Of a stretch of 64,000 nt of DNA, positions 27,900 to 36,434 are shown piece after piece. This stretch comes from Candidatus Hydrogenedentota bacterium (GTDB taxonomy: Bacteria; Hydrogenedentota; Hydrogenedentia; Hydrogenedentales; JAEUWI01). The DNA is taken from NCBI GenBank assembly GCA_016182605.1, contig JACPGE010000122.1, forward strand, positions 159,925-223,924. The letters are read 5' to 3'. Made by a program: the position numbers and the translations under genes. Positions within the stretch are counted from its first letter, which is position 1; each line of letters begins with the position of its first letter. Below the pieces are notes generated by a model. It was not told the DNA's origin. It made no database searches and saw only the letters and a program-made list of their open reading frames with translations.

Positions 27900-28141
27900 G
27901 CCACCGCCGGAGAGCGCACTTCAATGAGTGTCTCTACCGGTGTAGTCCTGGCCTCTTCGGGGATGGGTTTCCCTTCCTCGACGAGCACTTCGAGATAGCC
28001 TTCGACAGCTTCTTGTGCCATGGCAAGGGCATGAGCATAATCCTCGCCCCATGTAACACAGCCCGGCAGGGCCGGCACGGTCACGGTATACCCGCCTTCG
28101 GGTTCGGGTTCCAAGTGTATCTTGTAGAGACATTTTTTCAT
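27896..28141 (-). CDS. hicB: type II antitoxin HicB
   Basis: An 81-residue antitoxin with the partial RNase H fold of HicB. The core is YKIHLEPEPEGGYTVTVPAL, then PGCVTWGEDYAHALAMAQEA and the EGYLEVLVEEGKPIPEE end typical of the family. It binds and neutralises HicA. No DNA-binding helix-turn-helix follows, so it is a short HicB whose autoregulation may need other parts. The start at 28141 has only a distant AGGAG. A TATACT extended -10 lies about 35 bp upstream on the minus strand. Confidence 0.9.
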   Translation of the reverse strand: MKKCLYKIHLEPEPEGGYTVTVPALPGCVTWGEDYAHALAMAQEAVEGYLEVLVEEGKPIPEEARTTPVETLIEVRSPAVA

Positions 28142-28270
28142 GACGGGTAAATGGATGCTCCTGAATTGGAGTATAGCAGAGAACAGGGCTCCCGGAAAGG
28201 GGCCTTGCAGCCCGTTGCAAGACTCGAACGCAGGCTGCGAGCGCCGGCTGCAAGCAAAGATGTGCAAGTT

Positions 28271-28292
28271 TAAAGCCGAGTGCAACTCGGCG
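28271..28292 (-). repeat. 22-bp palindromic repeat, copy 2
   Basis: Identical on the minus strand to the 22 bases at 27232-27253. The core is the palindrome GCCGAGTGCAACTCGGC. The two copies bracket the hicAB operon in inverted orientation. Confidence 0.7.
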
Positions 28293-28480
28293 ATCCCAGA
28301 GGCGTAAACACTTATACCACAGGTCAGTGCGAGCCTCCTCCTGCCATCCCGAACACAGTGAGCGATCTCCTGCGCTCCCTATTGCAGTGGAATTCCGACT
28401 GGCACCGGCTTTTCGGGGGGTATTGGGCTCGGAAGAGGCTTTCAAAACCTTCTGCCTGGTTGATGGACGCGGGCGGGTAC

Positions 28481-28567
28481 TTCGACGCGAAATGCCTACG
28501 CTCATCGAGCGAAGGCCTACTTTGGCGGCGGGCCTGATGGTAACACGCTGCTCGCCGAGCGGCGTGG
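28481..28567 (+). repeat. dispersed hairpin repeat, copy 1
   Basis: About 87 bp with roughly 87% identity to 62923-63009, including a perfect 28-base block (28491-28518). Each copy can form two hairpins, one around CGCTC-ATC-GAGCG and one around GCTCG-CC-GAGC. This resembles paired REP-type elements. Confidence 0.75.
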
Positions 28568-28796
28568 CGTGAGGCGGCGAATGTTAGCGCCATTCCCCCT
28601 CACTCTCCTTTTGGGCTGGAACGCCGCGGGTGGGAAGTCACAGGGAGCTTGGGCGTCCGGCCCGGTGTTCGTTTGCCTGGATAAATCGTGGGTAACTACG
28701 GGCGGGACGCCCGAACCCGTGCGGGAAAACGGGCGAGACGCCCGTGCTCCTGTTGAACAATGGGCGGGACACCCCCACCACAATGAGGGGTAAGTC

Positions 28797-29480
28797 TTAC
28801 AATTCCCCGACGCCGGCGTAGACGATTTCGAAGACAATTTTCGTGTCGGCGCCGTCTGCGGATTTGGCGGGGACTTCGACGGCGACGCTTTTGTGTTCGA
28901 GGGCGGGCTCGCGAAGTTTGGGGAAGGGTCCGGCATCGGTGGAGGGACGCAGACTGACAATGACGGGATGCTCCGCGACGGTGTCGTCCTGGCTGGTTTT
29001 CACCATGGCCTTGGGGGATTCGAAGCCTTCGAGTTTGGTGTCTTTTTCCGCGGGGATGAGCACGGCGAAATAGGGAAATTCGGAGGTGCCGAGGTGGTTG
29101 CCGTCTTTGGGCTGAATGGAGAGGCGCATGGTGTAGACAGCGGCGGGGAGTTCATCATCGCGGTAGTCGCGCTCTTCGCCGCCGCCGATTTGGGCGATGC
29201 CGAGCAGGGCCATCTCGGGCACGGACGCGAGGGCATCTTTTGCGTCAGGGGCGGCGGTGAGGGTGATGGACTTGGCGAGCCAGAATTCGTAGACCGGTTC
29301 TTCGCCGTTCAACAGTTGGATGGAAGTGCCCTGCACCGCGCCCTTGATGGGATCGGCCACCCCTTCCGGAAGGGCTTTCTCCGCGGCTTTGAGGGTCAGT
29401 TCGCCCTCGGCGGCGAGGACCGCGGGAGCGGCCATCAAGATCACGGCCATAACGCTGGCCCAACGTGCACCCAATTTCAT
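28797..29480 (-). CDS. secreted hypothetical protein
   Basis: A 227-residue protein with a clear signal peptide (MKLGARW, hydrophobic core, cleavage likely after VLAAE near residue 24). The rest is acidic, without Cys, and ends with KIVFEIVYAGVG. I do not recognise the family. Its beta-rich pattern suggests a soluble periplasmic or surface domain. The start has AAGGGAAT eight bases upstream. A strong hairpin separates it from the DUF1326 gene upstream, so it likely has its own promoter or receives read-through. Confidence 0.7.
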   Translation of the reverse strand: MKLGARWASVMAVILMAAPAVLAAEGELTLKAAEKALPEGVADPIKGAVQGTSIQLLNGEEPVYEFWLAKSITLTAAPDAKDALASVPEMALLGIAQIGGGEERDYRDDELPAAVYTMRLSIQPKDGNHLGTSEFPYFAVLIPAEKDTKLEGFESPKAMVKTSQDDTVAEHPVIVSLRPSTDAGPFPKLREPALEHKSVAVEVPAKSADGADTKIVFEIVYAGVGEL

Positions 29481-29520
29481 GACTCATTCCCTTTTGCGCT
29501 GGCGGCGCGGCATGTGAAAC

Positions 29521-29546
29521 GGGGCCGCAACAGTCATTGCGGCCCC
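29521..29546 (-). terminator. strong hairpin between two secreted-protein genes
   Basis: A perfect 10-bp stem (GGGGCCGCAA / TTGCGGCCCC) with a 6-base loop starts 27 bp after the stop of the DUF1326 gene. On the minus strand it is followed by GTTTCAC rather than a T-run. It could be a terminator or an mRNA-stabilising 3' end. Confidence 0.55.
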
Positions 29547-29572
29547 GCAGTGTTCATCCAATTAGACTCGGG

Positions 29573-30253
29573 TTAATTTGCGAAGGTTGCCAGGAAGGCA
29601 CCCCGGGTTTCCACGGTCTGCCAGGAGAGATCCAAGCTCGCATCCGCGAAGGAGGCGTAGGACGTGGCCACCGGATAGGCGCCGTTGACATCGGTGAGCG
29701 GCGGATAGAAGGGCGTTTCGTGGCCACAGATGTGGTCGCCTTCGCCCAGGCAGCGGGTCGTGATTTCGACGATATCGCCCGCCTTCACGGAGGCGCAACC
29801 GGCCTTGGTGCAGGTCGCCATGGAGGCTTCCACGGGAACCGGCACTTCCGAAACGATCTCGGTAAGCAGATGGCCCGCGTAATGCTTCGCCATGTCGCGC
29901 AGGGCGGCACGCTGTTCGGGGGTGGCCTGCGCGTCCATCAGCAGCATGCCGCGACCGTCCTGGGGCACCAGTTCGACGTTGCCCATCGTATCCGGTGTGC
30001 GGACCACGGCGATCACGGAGAGTCCGTCCAGAGAGACGCCGTTCCATGCGCCTTCGGCCACATTCCAGACCATCATGGCTTCTTTACCGGTGACACCCAT
30101 TTCGCCATTGGCGAAACAGGCGGCGGTATAGACGTCACAGGAACGGACTTCAAGGTAGTTGCCCGTGATGGACGGCGTTGCGGGGATACCCGCGCCGACC
30201 CAACCGGCACCTGCGACGGCAAGCGCTGCCACTGCCAAACCCAAGCGATTCAT
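29573..30253 (-). CDS. DUF1326 family protein
   Basis: A 226-residue secreted protein. The N-terminus is a signal peptide (MNRLGLAVAALAVAGAGW). The mature part begins with the DUF1326 signature: ITGNYLEVRSCDVYTAACF, then the NGEMGVTGKEAMMVWNVAEG and VSLDGLSVIAVV blocks. Four or more cysteines are present (CDVYTAAC, CTKAGC, RCLGEGDHIC), suggesting disulfides. The function of DUF1326 is unknown. The start at 30253 has AAGGAG ten bases upstream; the longer open frame is not needed. Confidence 0.8.
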   Translation of the reverse strand: MNRLGLAVAALAVAGAGWVGAGIPATPSITGNYLEVRSCDVYTAACFANGEMGVTGKEAMMVWNVAEGAWNGVSLDGLSVIAVVRTPDTMGNVELVPQDGRGMLLMDAQATPEQRAALRDMAKHYAGHLLTEIVSEVPVPVEASMATCTKAGCASVKAGDIVEITTRCLGEGDHICGHETPFYPPLTDVNGAYPVATSYASFADASLDLSWQTVETRGAFLATFAN

Positions 30254-30385
30254 AGGGAAATCTCCTTGCCATGTGAAACGAGGGACACTGCCCACAAACA
30301 CGCACAATCCAAACACAAACCAACGATTACTGTCGCGTTTGCGACACAAATTTGATCGGACAACCACGCACTATGGCTGTCTGAG

Positions 30386-30592
30386 TTACAGCTTGAAACA
30401 TTCCCGGCCCGGGAAACATTCCTCCTGGCTCACCTCGCCGCCATCCGGGCCGAAGTTGTCGTAGGTCTTGTTGCACCAGTAGACGCCACTGGAACAGGCG
30501 TCTTCGGCCTTGCCATAGCGTTCGTGGTACATCTCTTTACTGCGCAGACATTTGCAGAGGCTCAGTCCACGTTGGGAGGCTGTATCGGCCAT
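30386..30592 (-). CDS. small Cys-rich protein at end of molybdenum hydroxylase operon
   Basis: A 68-residue cytoplasmic protein with seven Cys (LCKCLRSKEMY, EDACSSGVYWCNKT, EECFPGRECFKL). The CXC pair followed by spaced Cys suggests a metal or Fe-S site or a redox role. It starts 10 bp after the FAD-subunit stop codon with TAGGAG upstream, so it is very probably the fourth gene of that operon. I do not recognise the family by name, though similar small proteins seem to occur in PVC-like genomes. An accessory role to the hydroxylase is inferred only from position. Confidence 0.7.
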   Translation of the reverse strand: MADTASQRGLSLCKCLRSKEMYHERYGKAEDACSSGVYWCNKTYDNFGPDGGEVSQEECFPGRECFKL

Positions 30593-30602
30593 GGGAGTAC
30601 TC

Positions 30603-31574
30603 CTAGGCGGTCGCGGCGAGCAAAGCGCGCTTTACGGCGGTTTTGACCAGTTGAAGTTTGTATCCATTCTTATCGAACGGCGTCGCACCCGCGACGGCTG
30701 CGGCACCCGCGGCTGCGGCCGTCGCTTCGGTCACTTCCTGACCTTCCAAAGCCGCCTGGGCTTCCTTGGCCACCCAGGGCGTGGGGGCTACATGCCCCAA
30801 GGCGATCCGGACGTTTTTGGCCTTGCCCCCATCGAGGACAAACGAGACCGAGGCGGTGGTATAGGGCCAGTCGAGGCCATGGCGATGGCGGACTTCATAA
30901 GTCGCGTTCTTGGCGCCGCTCACGGGCAACACGATGGCGGTCAGGATTTCATTGGGTTTGAGGACCGTCTCCCGATCCTTCTCTGTGGCAGGCGTCTGGA
31001 AGAAGGCGTCCGCGGGAACGTCGCGGGAGTCGGCCCCCTTTTGGATACGCAAGGTGGCGCCGAGGGCCACGAGTACGGGCCCCAAGCTGGAGGGGCTTAC
31101 AAAATGGGCCTCACCCTGGTTCCCAAAGATGGCGTGGTAGCGGCTGTCGCCCGCAGGCACCAGCGCTTCACCGTTTTCCTTTGCGAAGAGACCGTGGCCG
31201 GTGCGGAAGTACCAGCAGCGGGGGCGCTGGCAGAGTTCGCCGCCGATGGTTCCCCGCGAGAGCATCTGGGGACTGGCGATACCCTGGATGGCGGTGACGA
31301 CGGCGGGGAACTGGGCCTTCACGGCATCATGGCGCAGGACCTCGCGCAGCGTGGCCATGGCGCCGATCTCGATAGCGGCATCCGTGGCATTGATGGCGCG
31401 CAGGGGCGCGACACCGCGCAGGCTGACCACGCGGTTGGGTTCGGTGACGTATTGCTTCATGGCGGTGACGAGGTCGGTGCCTCCTGCCATGATTTCGGTT
31501 TCTCCCCAGTTCTCCGAGAGCAGAGCAAAGGCTTCATCGAGCGATGCAGGGCGCGCATATTCGAAGGATTTCAT
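30603..31574 (-). CDS. molybdenum hydroxylase FAD-binding (medium) subunit
   Basis: A 323-residue flavoprotein of the XdhB/CoxM type. It has the pyrophosphate-binding AGGTDL (about residues 30-35) and the second FAD motif with SRGTIGGE near residue 112. The segment LCQRPRCWYFR follows, with two Cys that are frequent in this bacterial branch. It accepts electrons from the Fe-S subunit. Its ATG overlaps the stop of the large-subunit gene by ATGA, showing translational coupling. The length is normal. The partner subunits are encoded immediately upstream. Confidence 0.9.
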   Translation of the reverse strand: MKSFEYARPASLDEAFALLSENWGETEIMAGGTDLVTAMKQYVTEPNRVVSLRGVAPLRAINATDAAIEIGAMATLREVLRHDAVKAQFPAVVTAIQGIASPQMLSRGTIGGELCQRPRCWYFRTGHGLFAKENGEALVPAGDSRYHAIFGNQGEAHFVSPSSLGPVLVALGATLRIQKGADSRDVPADAFFQTPATEKDRETVLKPNEILTAIVLPVSGAKNATYEVRHRHGLDWPYTTASVSFVLDGGKAKNVRIALGHVAPTPWVAKEAQAALEGQEVTEATAAAAGAAAVAGATPFDKNGYKLQLVKTAVKRALLAATA

Positions 31575-33709
31575 ACGAGTATCCCTCCTTTCTGAAGGGC
31601 CACAATGACCCGTTCGGGCGTCAGGGGCAGGTGGGGCACCCGCACGCCCGCCGCATTGGCAACAGCATTGGAGATAGCGGCACCGGGTGAAATGACCGGG
31701 GGCTCCCCGAGACCAATGACGCCGCGGCTGTCGTATTTCTCGGTGGTCATCATGTGTACTTTGAGCTGGCCGATATCTTTGAGGCCGGCCAGGCGGTAGA
31801 ACTCGAGGTCGCCGTTCAGCATGCGGCCGGTCTTGTGGTTGTAGAGGGCTTCTTCGTAGAGGGCGTAGGTGATGCCCATGATGAGCCCACCATAGACCTG
31901 GCTCTCGGCGGTCTTGAGATCGACGATGAGGCCGCAGTCCTGCACGGCCACCATTTCGTTCAGCGTGACAACGCCGGTTTCGATGTCCACCGAGACGTCG
32001 GCCATTTGCACGCCGCCGACGCCCGCGTCGATCAGTTTCAGATCCTGGCTCGCCTTCTGTTCGTTGGCGCCCTGTTTCGTGATGGGGTTTGGTCCCATGA
32101 GTCCGCAGGCGTCCTTCCAGGCGATGCTGTTGCCGGGTTTGGCCGATTCGAAGATCTTGCCGCCGGCGACTTCGAGCGCTTCGGGAGCGACGCCCAAGCG
32201 GGGGGCCACTACTTCGAGCAGGGCGTTGAGCGCGTTGGTGCAGGCGATGCGGGTGGAGGAGGAGACCCCGCCCACGGTGGTGCTGCCGCCCGAGGCGCTG
32301 GAGAAGGGGTACTTGTTGTTCCCCATGCTGACGGTGATGGCTTCCAGCGGGAGGCCGTAGGTTTCCGCGGCCACGATGCCGACGACGGTGCGCGTGCCGC
32401 TGCCAAGGTCCTGGGTGCCCAGGCGAATTTCGACCGACCCGTCGGGATTGATGATGGCGTCGCAATTCGAGGGGTGGCCCATGCCGCCCCAGGTGTGAAT
32501 CGAGATGCCGATACCGCGGCGCACGGGGCCTTCGCCCTGTCCGCGCAGGTGGGCCTTAGTCTTGTAGCCGATGAGTTCCGCGGCGATATCGAGCTGTTCC
32601 GCGTAGACTTCCGGGCGGCTGGTCAGGTCCAGATTGTTTTTGAAGAACTCCAGCGCATCGATACCCGCGGCGGCGGCGGCATCTTCCACGGCGGCCATGG
32701 TTATAAAGCAGCCCTGGGGATGGCTCGGCGCACGCCAAGCGCGCTGGCTGCCCCGGTTCGTTTTGATGCCCTGTCCCTTGTTCCGGACGTTTGGAATGCC
32801 CTCGAAGACGTAGGGCACGGGCGGCATACGGTAGCCGCCGTTGCCACCGGTTCCCCAGACGTCGGCATCGATGGCGGTCATCTTGCCTTCGGGGCTCACG
32901 GCGACGCGCACTTTGCCAAAGGCCGAGGGACGGTTGCCCGCCACCATCAACTCCTGATCGCGTTCCAGCATGAGCTTGACCGGGCGGCCGGTCTGCTTGG
33001 AGAGCAGCGCGCCGATGACGCCCCACTGGTCGTGGCTGAATTTCGAGCCGAAGCCGCCGCCCATGTACTGGCAATCCACGTGGATTTTGCTTTGTTCGAC
33101 TTCGATGGACTGATCCATGCCCTCGGCGTAGGCCGACACGGACTGGGTGGAGGGCCAGAAGGTCATTTCGCCGTCCTTGAACTCCGAGACTTGTCCGTGG
33201 GCTTCGAGGCAGCAGTGGGTGATCACCGGGATGCCATACTCGCCTTCGGAGACCACCTTTGCCGCGGCCATCGCGTCATCCACCGTGCCCTCTTCCTTGC
33301 CTGAGGGTTTCCCGGTGGCGTTGGCGGGGTTCATGTCGTCGAGCACCATGTCCAGGCGTTCGAAGTCGACCTTGATCAGGCGGAGCGCCTCGTGGGCCTG
33401 CTCTTCCGTGTCTGCGGCGACGGTGGCCAGGATCTGGCCGACGTAGCGCACTTCATCGCCGATCATATTTTGTTCGACCAGCACGGCGCGCACGCCCGGG
33501 GCTTTTTCCGCGGCGGAGGCATCGATGCCATTGATCTTCATTGCGCCGTAGGGGGCAAAGCAACAGCGGGCATAGAGCATGCCGGGCCGGTTCATATCGT
33601 AGGCGTATTTTGCCTGGCCGGTGGCTTTCACCGGGCCATCGAGGCGGCTGATGCGTTTACCGAGCAGGGCGCGTTTTTCCATTTTCGGCCATTGGGGAGT
33701 AGCCATCAT
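31571..33709 (-). CDS. molybdenum hydroxylase large subunit (xanthine dehydrogenase type)
   Basis: A 712-residue Mo-cofactor subunit. N-terminal RISRLDGPVKATGQAKYAYD is the first domain. QYMGGGFGSKF is the conserved cofactor segment, LGTQDLGSGTRTVV the second, and GLGEPPVISPGAAISNA contains the catalytic Glu. The CO dehydrogenase form I loop (AYxCSFR) is absent, so it is not a CO dehydrogenase. Xanthine, aldehyde or N-heterocycle hydroxylation is possible. At 712 residues it is shorter than typical 770-800. Start overlaps the small-subunit stop by ATGA. Confidence 0.9.
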   Translation of the reverse strand: MMATPQWPKMEKRALLGKRISRLDGPVKATGQAKYAYDMNRPGMLYARCCFAPYGAMKINGIDASAAEKAPGVRAVLVEQNMIGDEVRYVGQILATVAADTEEQAHEALRLIKVDFERLDMVLDDMNPANATGKPSGKEEGTVDDAMAAAKVVSEGEYGIPVITHCCLEAHGQVSEFKDGEMTFWPSTQSVSAYAEGMDQSIEVEQSKIHVDCQYMGGGFGSKFSHDQWGVIGALLSKQTGRPVKLMLERDQELMVAGNRPSAFGKVRVAVSPEGKMTAIDADVWGTGGNGGYRMPPVPYVFEGIPNVRNKGQGIKTNRGSQRAWRAPSHPQGCFITMAAVEDAAAAAGIDALEFFKNNLDLTSRPEVYAEQLDIAAELIGYKTKAHLRGQGEGPVRRGIGISIHTWGGMGHPSNCDAIINPDGSVEIRLGTQDLGSGTRTVVGIVAAETYGLPLEAITVSMGNNKYPFSSASGGSTTVGGVSSSTRIACTNALNALLEVVAPRLGVAPEALEVAGGKIFESAKPGNSIAWKDACGLMGPNPITKQGANEQKASQDLKLIDAGVGGVQMADVSVDIETGVVTLNEMVAVQDCGLIVDLKTAESQVYGGLIMGITYALYEEALYNHKTGRMLNGDLEFYRLAGLKDIGQLKVHMMTTEKYDSRGVIGLGEPPVISPGAAISNAVANAAGVRVPHLPLTPERVIVALQKGGILV

Positions 33710-34338
33710 GCACCCCCTTTCATGGTCTTCGCGGCTTCGAGCACCGCGTCGATAATGCCGTGGTAGGTGCCGCAGCGGCAGAGGTTGCCGCTGATGCCAT
33801 CGCGGACCTGATCCCGCGTGGGACTCGGGTTTTCCTTCAGGAAGGCTTCGCAGGCCATAATCATGCCCGGAGTGCAGAAGCCGCACTGTTGCGCATCGTT
33901 GTTGACGAAGGCCTGCTGCAACGCTGTCATGCGTTCGGGCGTGCCGAGGCTCTCGATGGTCGTAATCTCGCTATCCTCAGCGTCGATGGCGAGGACACTG
34001 CACGCATAGGCCGGCTGGCCGTCGATCCACAGGGTGCATGCGCCACAGGTGCCGCGGTCGCAGACCTTTTTCGCGCCGGTGATATCCAGCCGGTTCCGCA
34101 ACGCGTCCAGCAGGGTGGTGCGCGGCTCCACGGTGAGCGACTTCACCTCGCCGTTGATCTTCAGCTTGATGGCGGTGTCGCCCGGCCCCACGACGGCCGG
34201 GGCTGCTTCCACTACCTTCCCGTGCTGGACGGCCGCGCCGCCCACGAGCCCGGTGGCGACGCCGCCTGCGCTGATACCCTTCAGGAAGCCGCGGCGGGAG
34301 AGCCCGCTTCCCCGGGTGGTTTTAGTCGAATCGGCCAT
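33706..34338 (-). CDS. molybdenum hydroxylase 2Fe-2S subunit with Tat signal
   Basis: A 210-residue small subunit carrying two [2Fe-2S] clusters: the plant-type CDRGTCGACTLWIDG and the alpha-helical CGFCTPGM ... GNLCRCGTY. The N-terminus has a twin-arginine signal SRRGFLKGISAGG (residues 14-26). The enzyme is thus probably assembled in the cytoplasm and exported to the periplasm, with the other subunits carried along. AAGGAG lies ten bases before the ATG at 34338. It is the first gene of the four-gene operon and is divergent from xdhC. Confidence 0.92.
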   Translation of the reverse strand: MADSTKTTRGSGLSRRGFLKGISAGGVATGLVGGAAVQHGKVVEAAPAVVGPGDTAIKLKINGEVKSLTVEPRTTLLDALRNRLDITGAKKVCDRGTCGACTLWIDGQPAYACSVLAIDAEDSEITTIESLGTPERMTALQQAFVNNDAQQCGFCTPGMIMACEAFLKENPSPTRDQVRDGISGNLCRCGTYHGIIDAVLEAAKTMKGGA

Positions 34339-34570
34339 GATTCCATGCTCCTTACGGTCATTCCAGCGTCGATGATTGTTACCGATGCACGTTGCCCATC
34401 CCCACGCCCCAAGACCCGGGGCGGGGAAGCCCATCAAAGCTAGCACGAAGCCGCAAGTCATGCAAGCTTTTTACAGGATTCACAGGAAACGCACGTACAC
34501 CGTAAAGGGACTCCCGGCCCTCATGGAGGGTTTCAAGGGATTAAAGTGCATCGCCCCAGGTGTATTCTGC

Positions 34571-34599
34571 TTTACTCCACATTCATGGCGACGTACAAT
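34571..34599 (+). promoter_or_regulatory. sigma-70-type promoter for xdhC-mocA
   Basis: TTTACT (34571-34576), 17-bp spacer, TACAAT (34594-34599). It lies 37 bp before the xdhC ATG in the 298-bp divergent gap; nothing else coding is seen in that gap. Confidence 0.5.
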
Positions 34600-34636
34600 C
34601 GGGTCGCATTAAAACCGTTGGGAACACTTCGACTGT

Positions 34637-35701
34637 ATGGACACCCCCTTCTTTGACAGCTTGCTTGCGGCGCAGGGCCGTTATGCCCTGGCCACGGTCG
34701 TCCATAGTATTGGATCCACGCCGCAGAAGGCGGGTGCGAAGGCCCTTTTCTTTGCGGATGGCCGGGTGGTGGGCACTCTGGGCGGCGGTTGCCTGGAGGC
34801 AGAGGCGCAGCGGCGCGCGTTGCGGGCCCTCGACACCGGGACGCCCCTCGATTTCGAGGTCCGGCTCGATGAAGTGGACGGCTGGGACGATGGTCTGGTG
34901 TGCGGCGGCAAGGTGCGGATACTCATCGACCCGCGGAAAGAGGCCGCGCTGCCGGCGATCCGGGAAGCCGTCGACGCGCACGGCCGGGGCGTTGCCGGGA
35001 TTCTTTACATCCCGCTGCAGGGCAATGGTGCGCCCTTTACGAGCCCATGCTGGATGCGCCTTGATCAGGTCGATGCCGGGTTTCCTCCGGCGTGTGCCGC
35101 GCGCATTCGGGAACTGGTGCAACGCGAACAGTGCGCCATTGTCTCCCCGGAAGCGGGCGGGGACATCGCACCGATCTACGTGGAGCCTGTCGTGGCCGCG
35201 CCCCGGCTTGTGATTGCGGGCGCGGGGCACATCGGCCGGGCGCTTGCGCACTTCGGTGCGCTGCTCGGCTTCGAGGTAACCGTGATTGACGACCGGCCGG
35301 CCTTCGCGAATACGACGCATGTGCCGGATGCGCAGCACCATGTTTGCGGGTCCATCGGCGGCACGCTTCGCGCGCTCGACAGCGACACGCGCACCTACTT
35401 CGTCATTGTCACGCGCGGGCACCAGCATGATGCGGAGGCGCTGGAGGCGTGCGTCCACAAACCCGCCGCCTATCTTGGATTGATCGGCAGCAAGCGCAAG
35501 AGCCTGTTGCTGCGCCAGGGCTTGATCGATCGGGGGATTGCTACGGAGGCGGATCTCGCGCGCTTGGTCACGCCCATGGGACTCGACATCGGCGGGCGCA
35601 CGGTCGAAGAGATCGCGCTCAGCATTGCGGCGCAGCTCACCGCTGTGCGCCGCAGGGGCCGCATCGAAGCTGCCGCCATGGCCCTGCCGCTCCACCCATG
35701 A
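34637..35701 (+). CDS. xdhC: XdhC/CoxI family molybdenum hydroxylase maturation protein
   Basis: A 354-residue protein that handles the molybdenum cofactor and its sulfuration before insertion into hydroxylases. The N-terminal XdhC/CoxI domain has HSIGSTPQKAGAKALFFADG and GTLGGGCLEAE. The C-terminal Rossmann domain has VIAGAGHIGRALA and ends with YLGLIGSKRK and the GLDIGGRTVEEIA block. It overlaps the following mocA-like gene by ATGA and lies divergent from the hydroxylase operon, so it probably serves that enzyme. Neither gene is needed in a genome lacking such hydroxylases, which supports the link. Confidence 0.92.
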   Translation: MDTPFFDSLLAAQGRYALATVVHSIGSTPQKAGAKALFFADGRVVGTLGGGCLEAEAQRRALRALDTGTPLDFEVRLDEVDGWDDGLVCGGKVRILIDPRKEAALPAIREAVDAHGRGVAGILYIPLQGNGAPFTSPCWMRLDQVDAGFPPACAARIRELVQREQCAIVSPEAGGDIAPIYVEPVVAAPRLVIAGAGHIGRALAHFGALLGFEVTVIDDRPAFANTTHVPDAQHHVCGSIGGTLRALDSDTRTYFVIVTRGHQHDAEALEACVHKPAAYLGLIGSKRKSLLLRQGLIDRGIATEADLARLVTPMGLDIGGRTVEEIALSIAAQLTAVRRRGRIEAAAMALPLHP

Positions 35702-36288
35702 TCAGTGCCATCATCCTCGCCGCTGGGGAATCGACACGCATGGGCACGCAGAAGGTGCTGTTACCCTTTGGAGAGCGCACCATCCTCCAGGCCATCATAG
35801 AGGCCTGCGTGCTCGCGGGCCTGCGCGATATTATTGTGGTGACGGGGCATCAACCCGATCCCGTAGAGACGGCGGTGCGCCCCCTTCCCTGCCGCACCGC
35901 GCACAATGCCAACTACCAGCAAGGCATGCTCAGTTCCATCCGTTGCGGCGTGGACGCCCTCCCCCCTGGTGCGGCGGGCTTCCTGCTTTTTCTGGGCGAT
36001 CAACCCGAGCTTTCGCCCGGTGTGGTGCAGGCTGTGCACGGTGCACTGGAGGCCGATCCGGATGCTATCGTGCTCCCCGTCTTCAACGGACGGCGTGGCC
36101 ACCCTGTGGGGATTGGCGCGCGCTTCCGCGAGGCCATCCTGAGCCGGTATGACGATGTGGGGTTGCGCGGGCTGATGCAGGAGTACGCGGACGCCGTGCG
36201 CACGGTAGCAGTGGAGGACGCGGGTGTGTTGATGGACCTAGACACGCCGGAGGAGTATGAGGCGGCGCTGAGACGTTACCGGTTGTAA
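35698..36288 (+). CDS. mocA: molybdenum cofactor cytidylyltransferase-like protein
   Basis: A 196-residue nucleotidyltransferase of the MocA/MobA type that makes molybdopterin cytosine dinucleotide, the cofactor form used by this hydroxylase class. It has IILAAGESTRMGTQKVLLPF (residues 4-23), the metal-binding GDQPE near residue 100, and NGRRGHPVGIGARF, typical of MocA. Its ATG overlaps the xdhC stop codon, and the pair is clearly co-expressed. MobA (guanylyl) activity cannot be excluded from sequence alone, but the context favours MocA. Confidence 0.85.
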   Translation: MISAIILAAGESTRMGTQKVLLPFGERTILQAIIEACVLAGLRDIIVVTGHQPDPVETAVRPLPCRTAHNANYQQGMLSSIRCGVDALPPGAAGFLLFLGDQPELSPGVVQAVHGALEADPDAIVLPVFNGRRGHPVGIGARFREAILSRYDDVGLRGLMQEYADAVRTVAVEDAGVLMDLDTPEEYEAALRRYRL

Positions 36289-36398
36289 TTCGCGGGTCTT
36301 CGTCAGAATGTGTGGGGTTCGAAATAGCCCCTTAGAACCTGGCTCAAGGCCAATACGGGCAGAACGTGAGCTTGACTGTCTATTCGGCAGACTCAAAC

Positions 36399-36432
36399 TT
36401 GACAAAATGTAGCCCACGGGATACAGTATCCC
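36399..36432 (+). promoter_or_regulatory. promoter with palindromic operator of the toxin-antitoxin pair
   Basis: TTGACA (36399-36404), 17-bp spacer, TACAGT (36422-36427). A perfect 15-bp palindrome, GGGATAC-A-GTATCCC (36418-36432), covers the -10 and ends two bases before the toxin ATG. This is the expected position of an autoregulatory operator, and it implies a leaderless or nearly leaderless transcript. Confidence 0.65.
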
Positions 36433-36434
36433 TA

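Larger units (their letters stand above)
28142..28796. other. 655-bp intergenic region with repeats
   Basis: No gene is supported. It holds the hicBA promoter area next to 28141, the second copy of the 22-bp palindromic repeat, and one copy of the dispersed hairpin repeat (28481-28567). Near 28720-28790 short imperfect tandem pieces GGGCGGGACGCCCG / GGGCGAGACGCCCG / GGGCGGGACACCC recur about every 40 bp. Confidence 0.5.

Noticed and set aside
26858..28796. CRISPR array
   Set aside because: Repeats here are two-copy or irregular palindromes without regular spacers, and no cas gene is near.
31571..33709. Form I CO dehydrogenase large subunit
   Set aside because: The AYxCSFR active-site loop is missing; the motifs fit a xanthine dehydrogenase-like enzyme.
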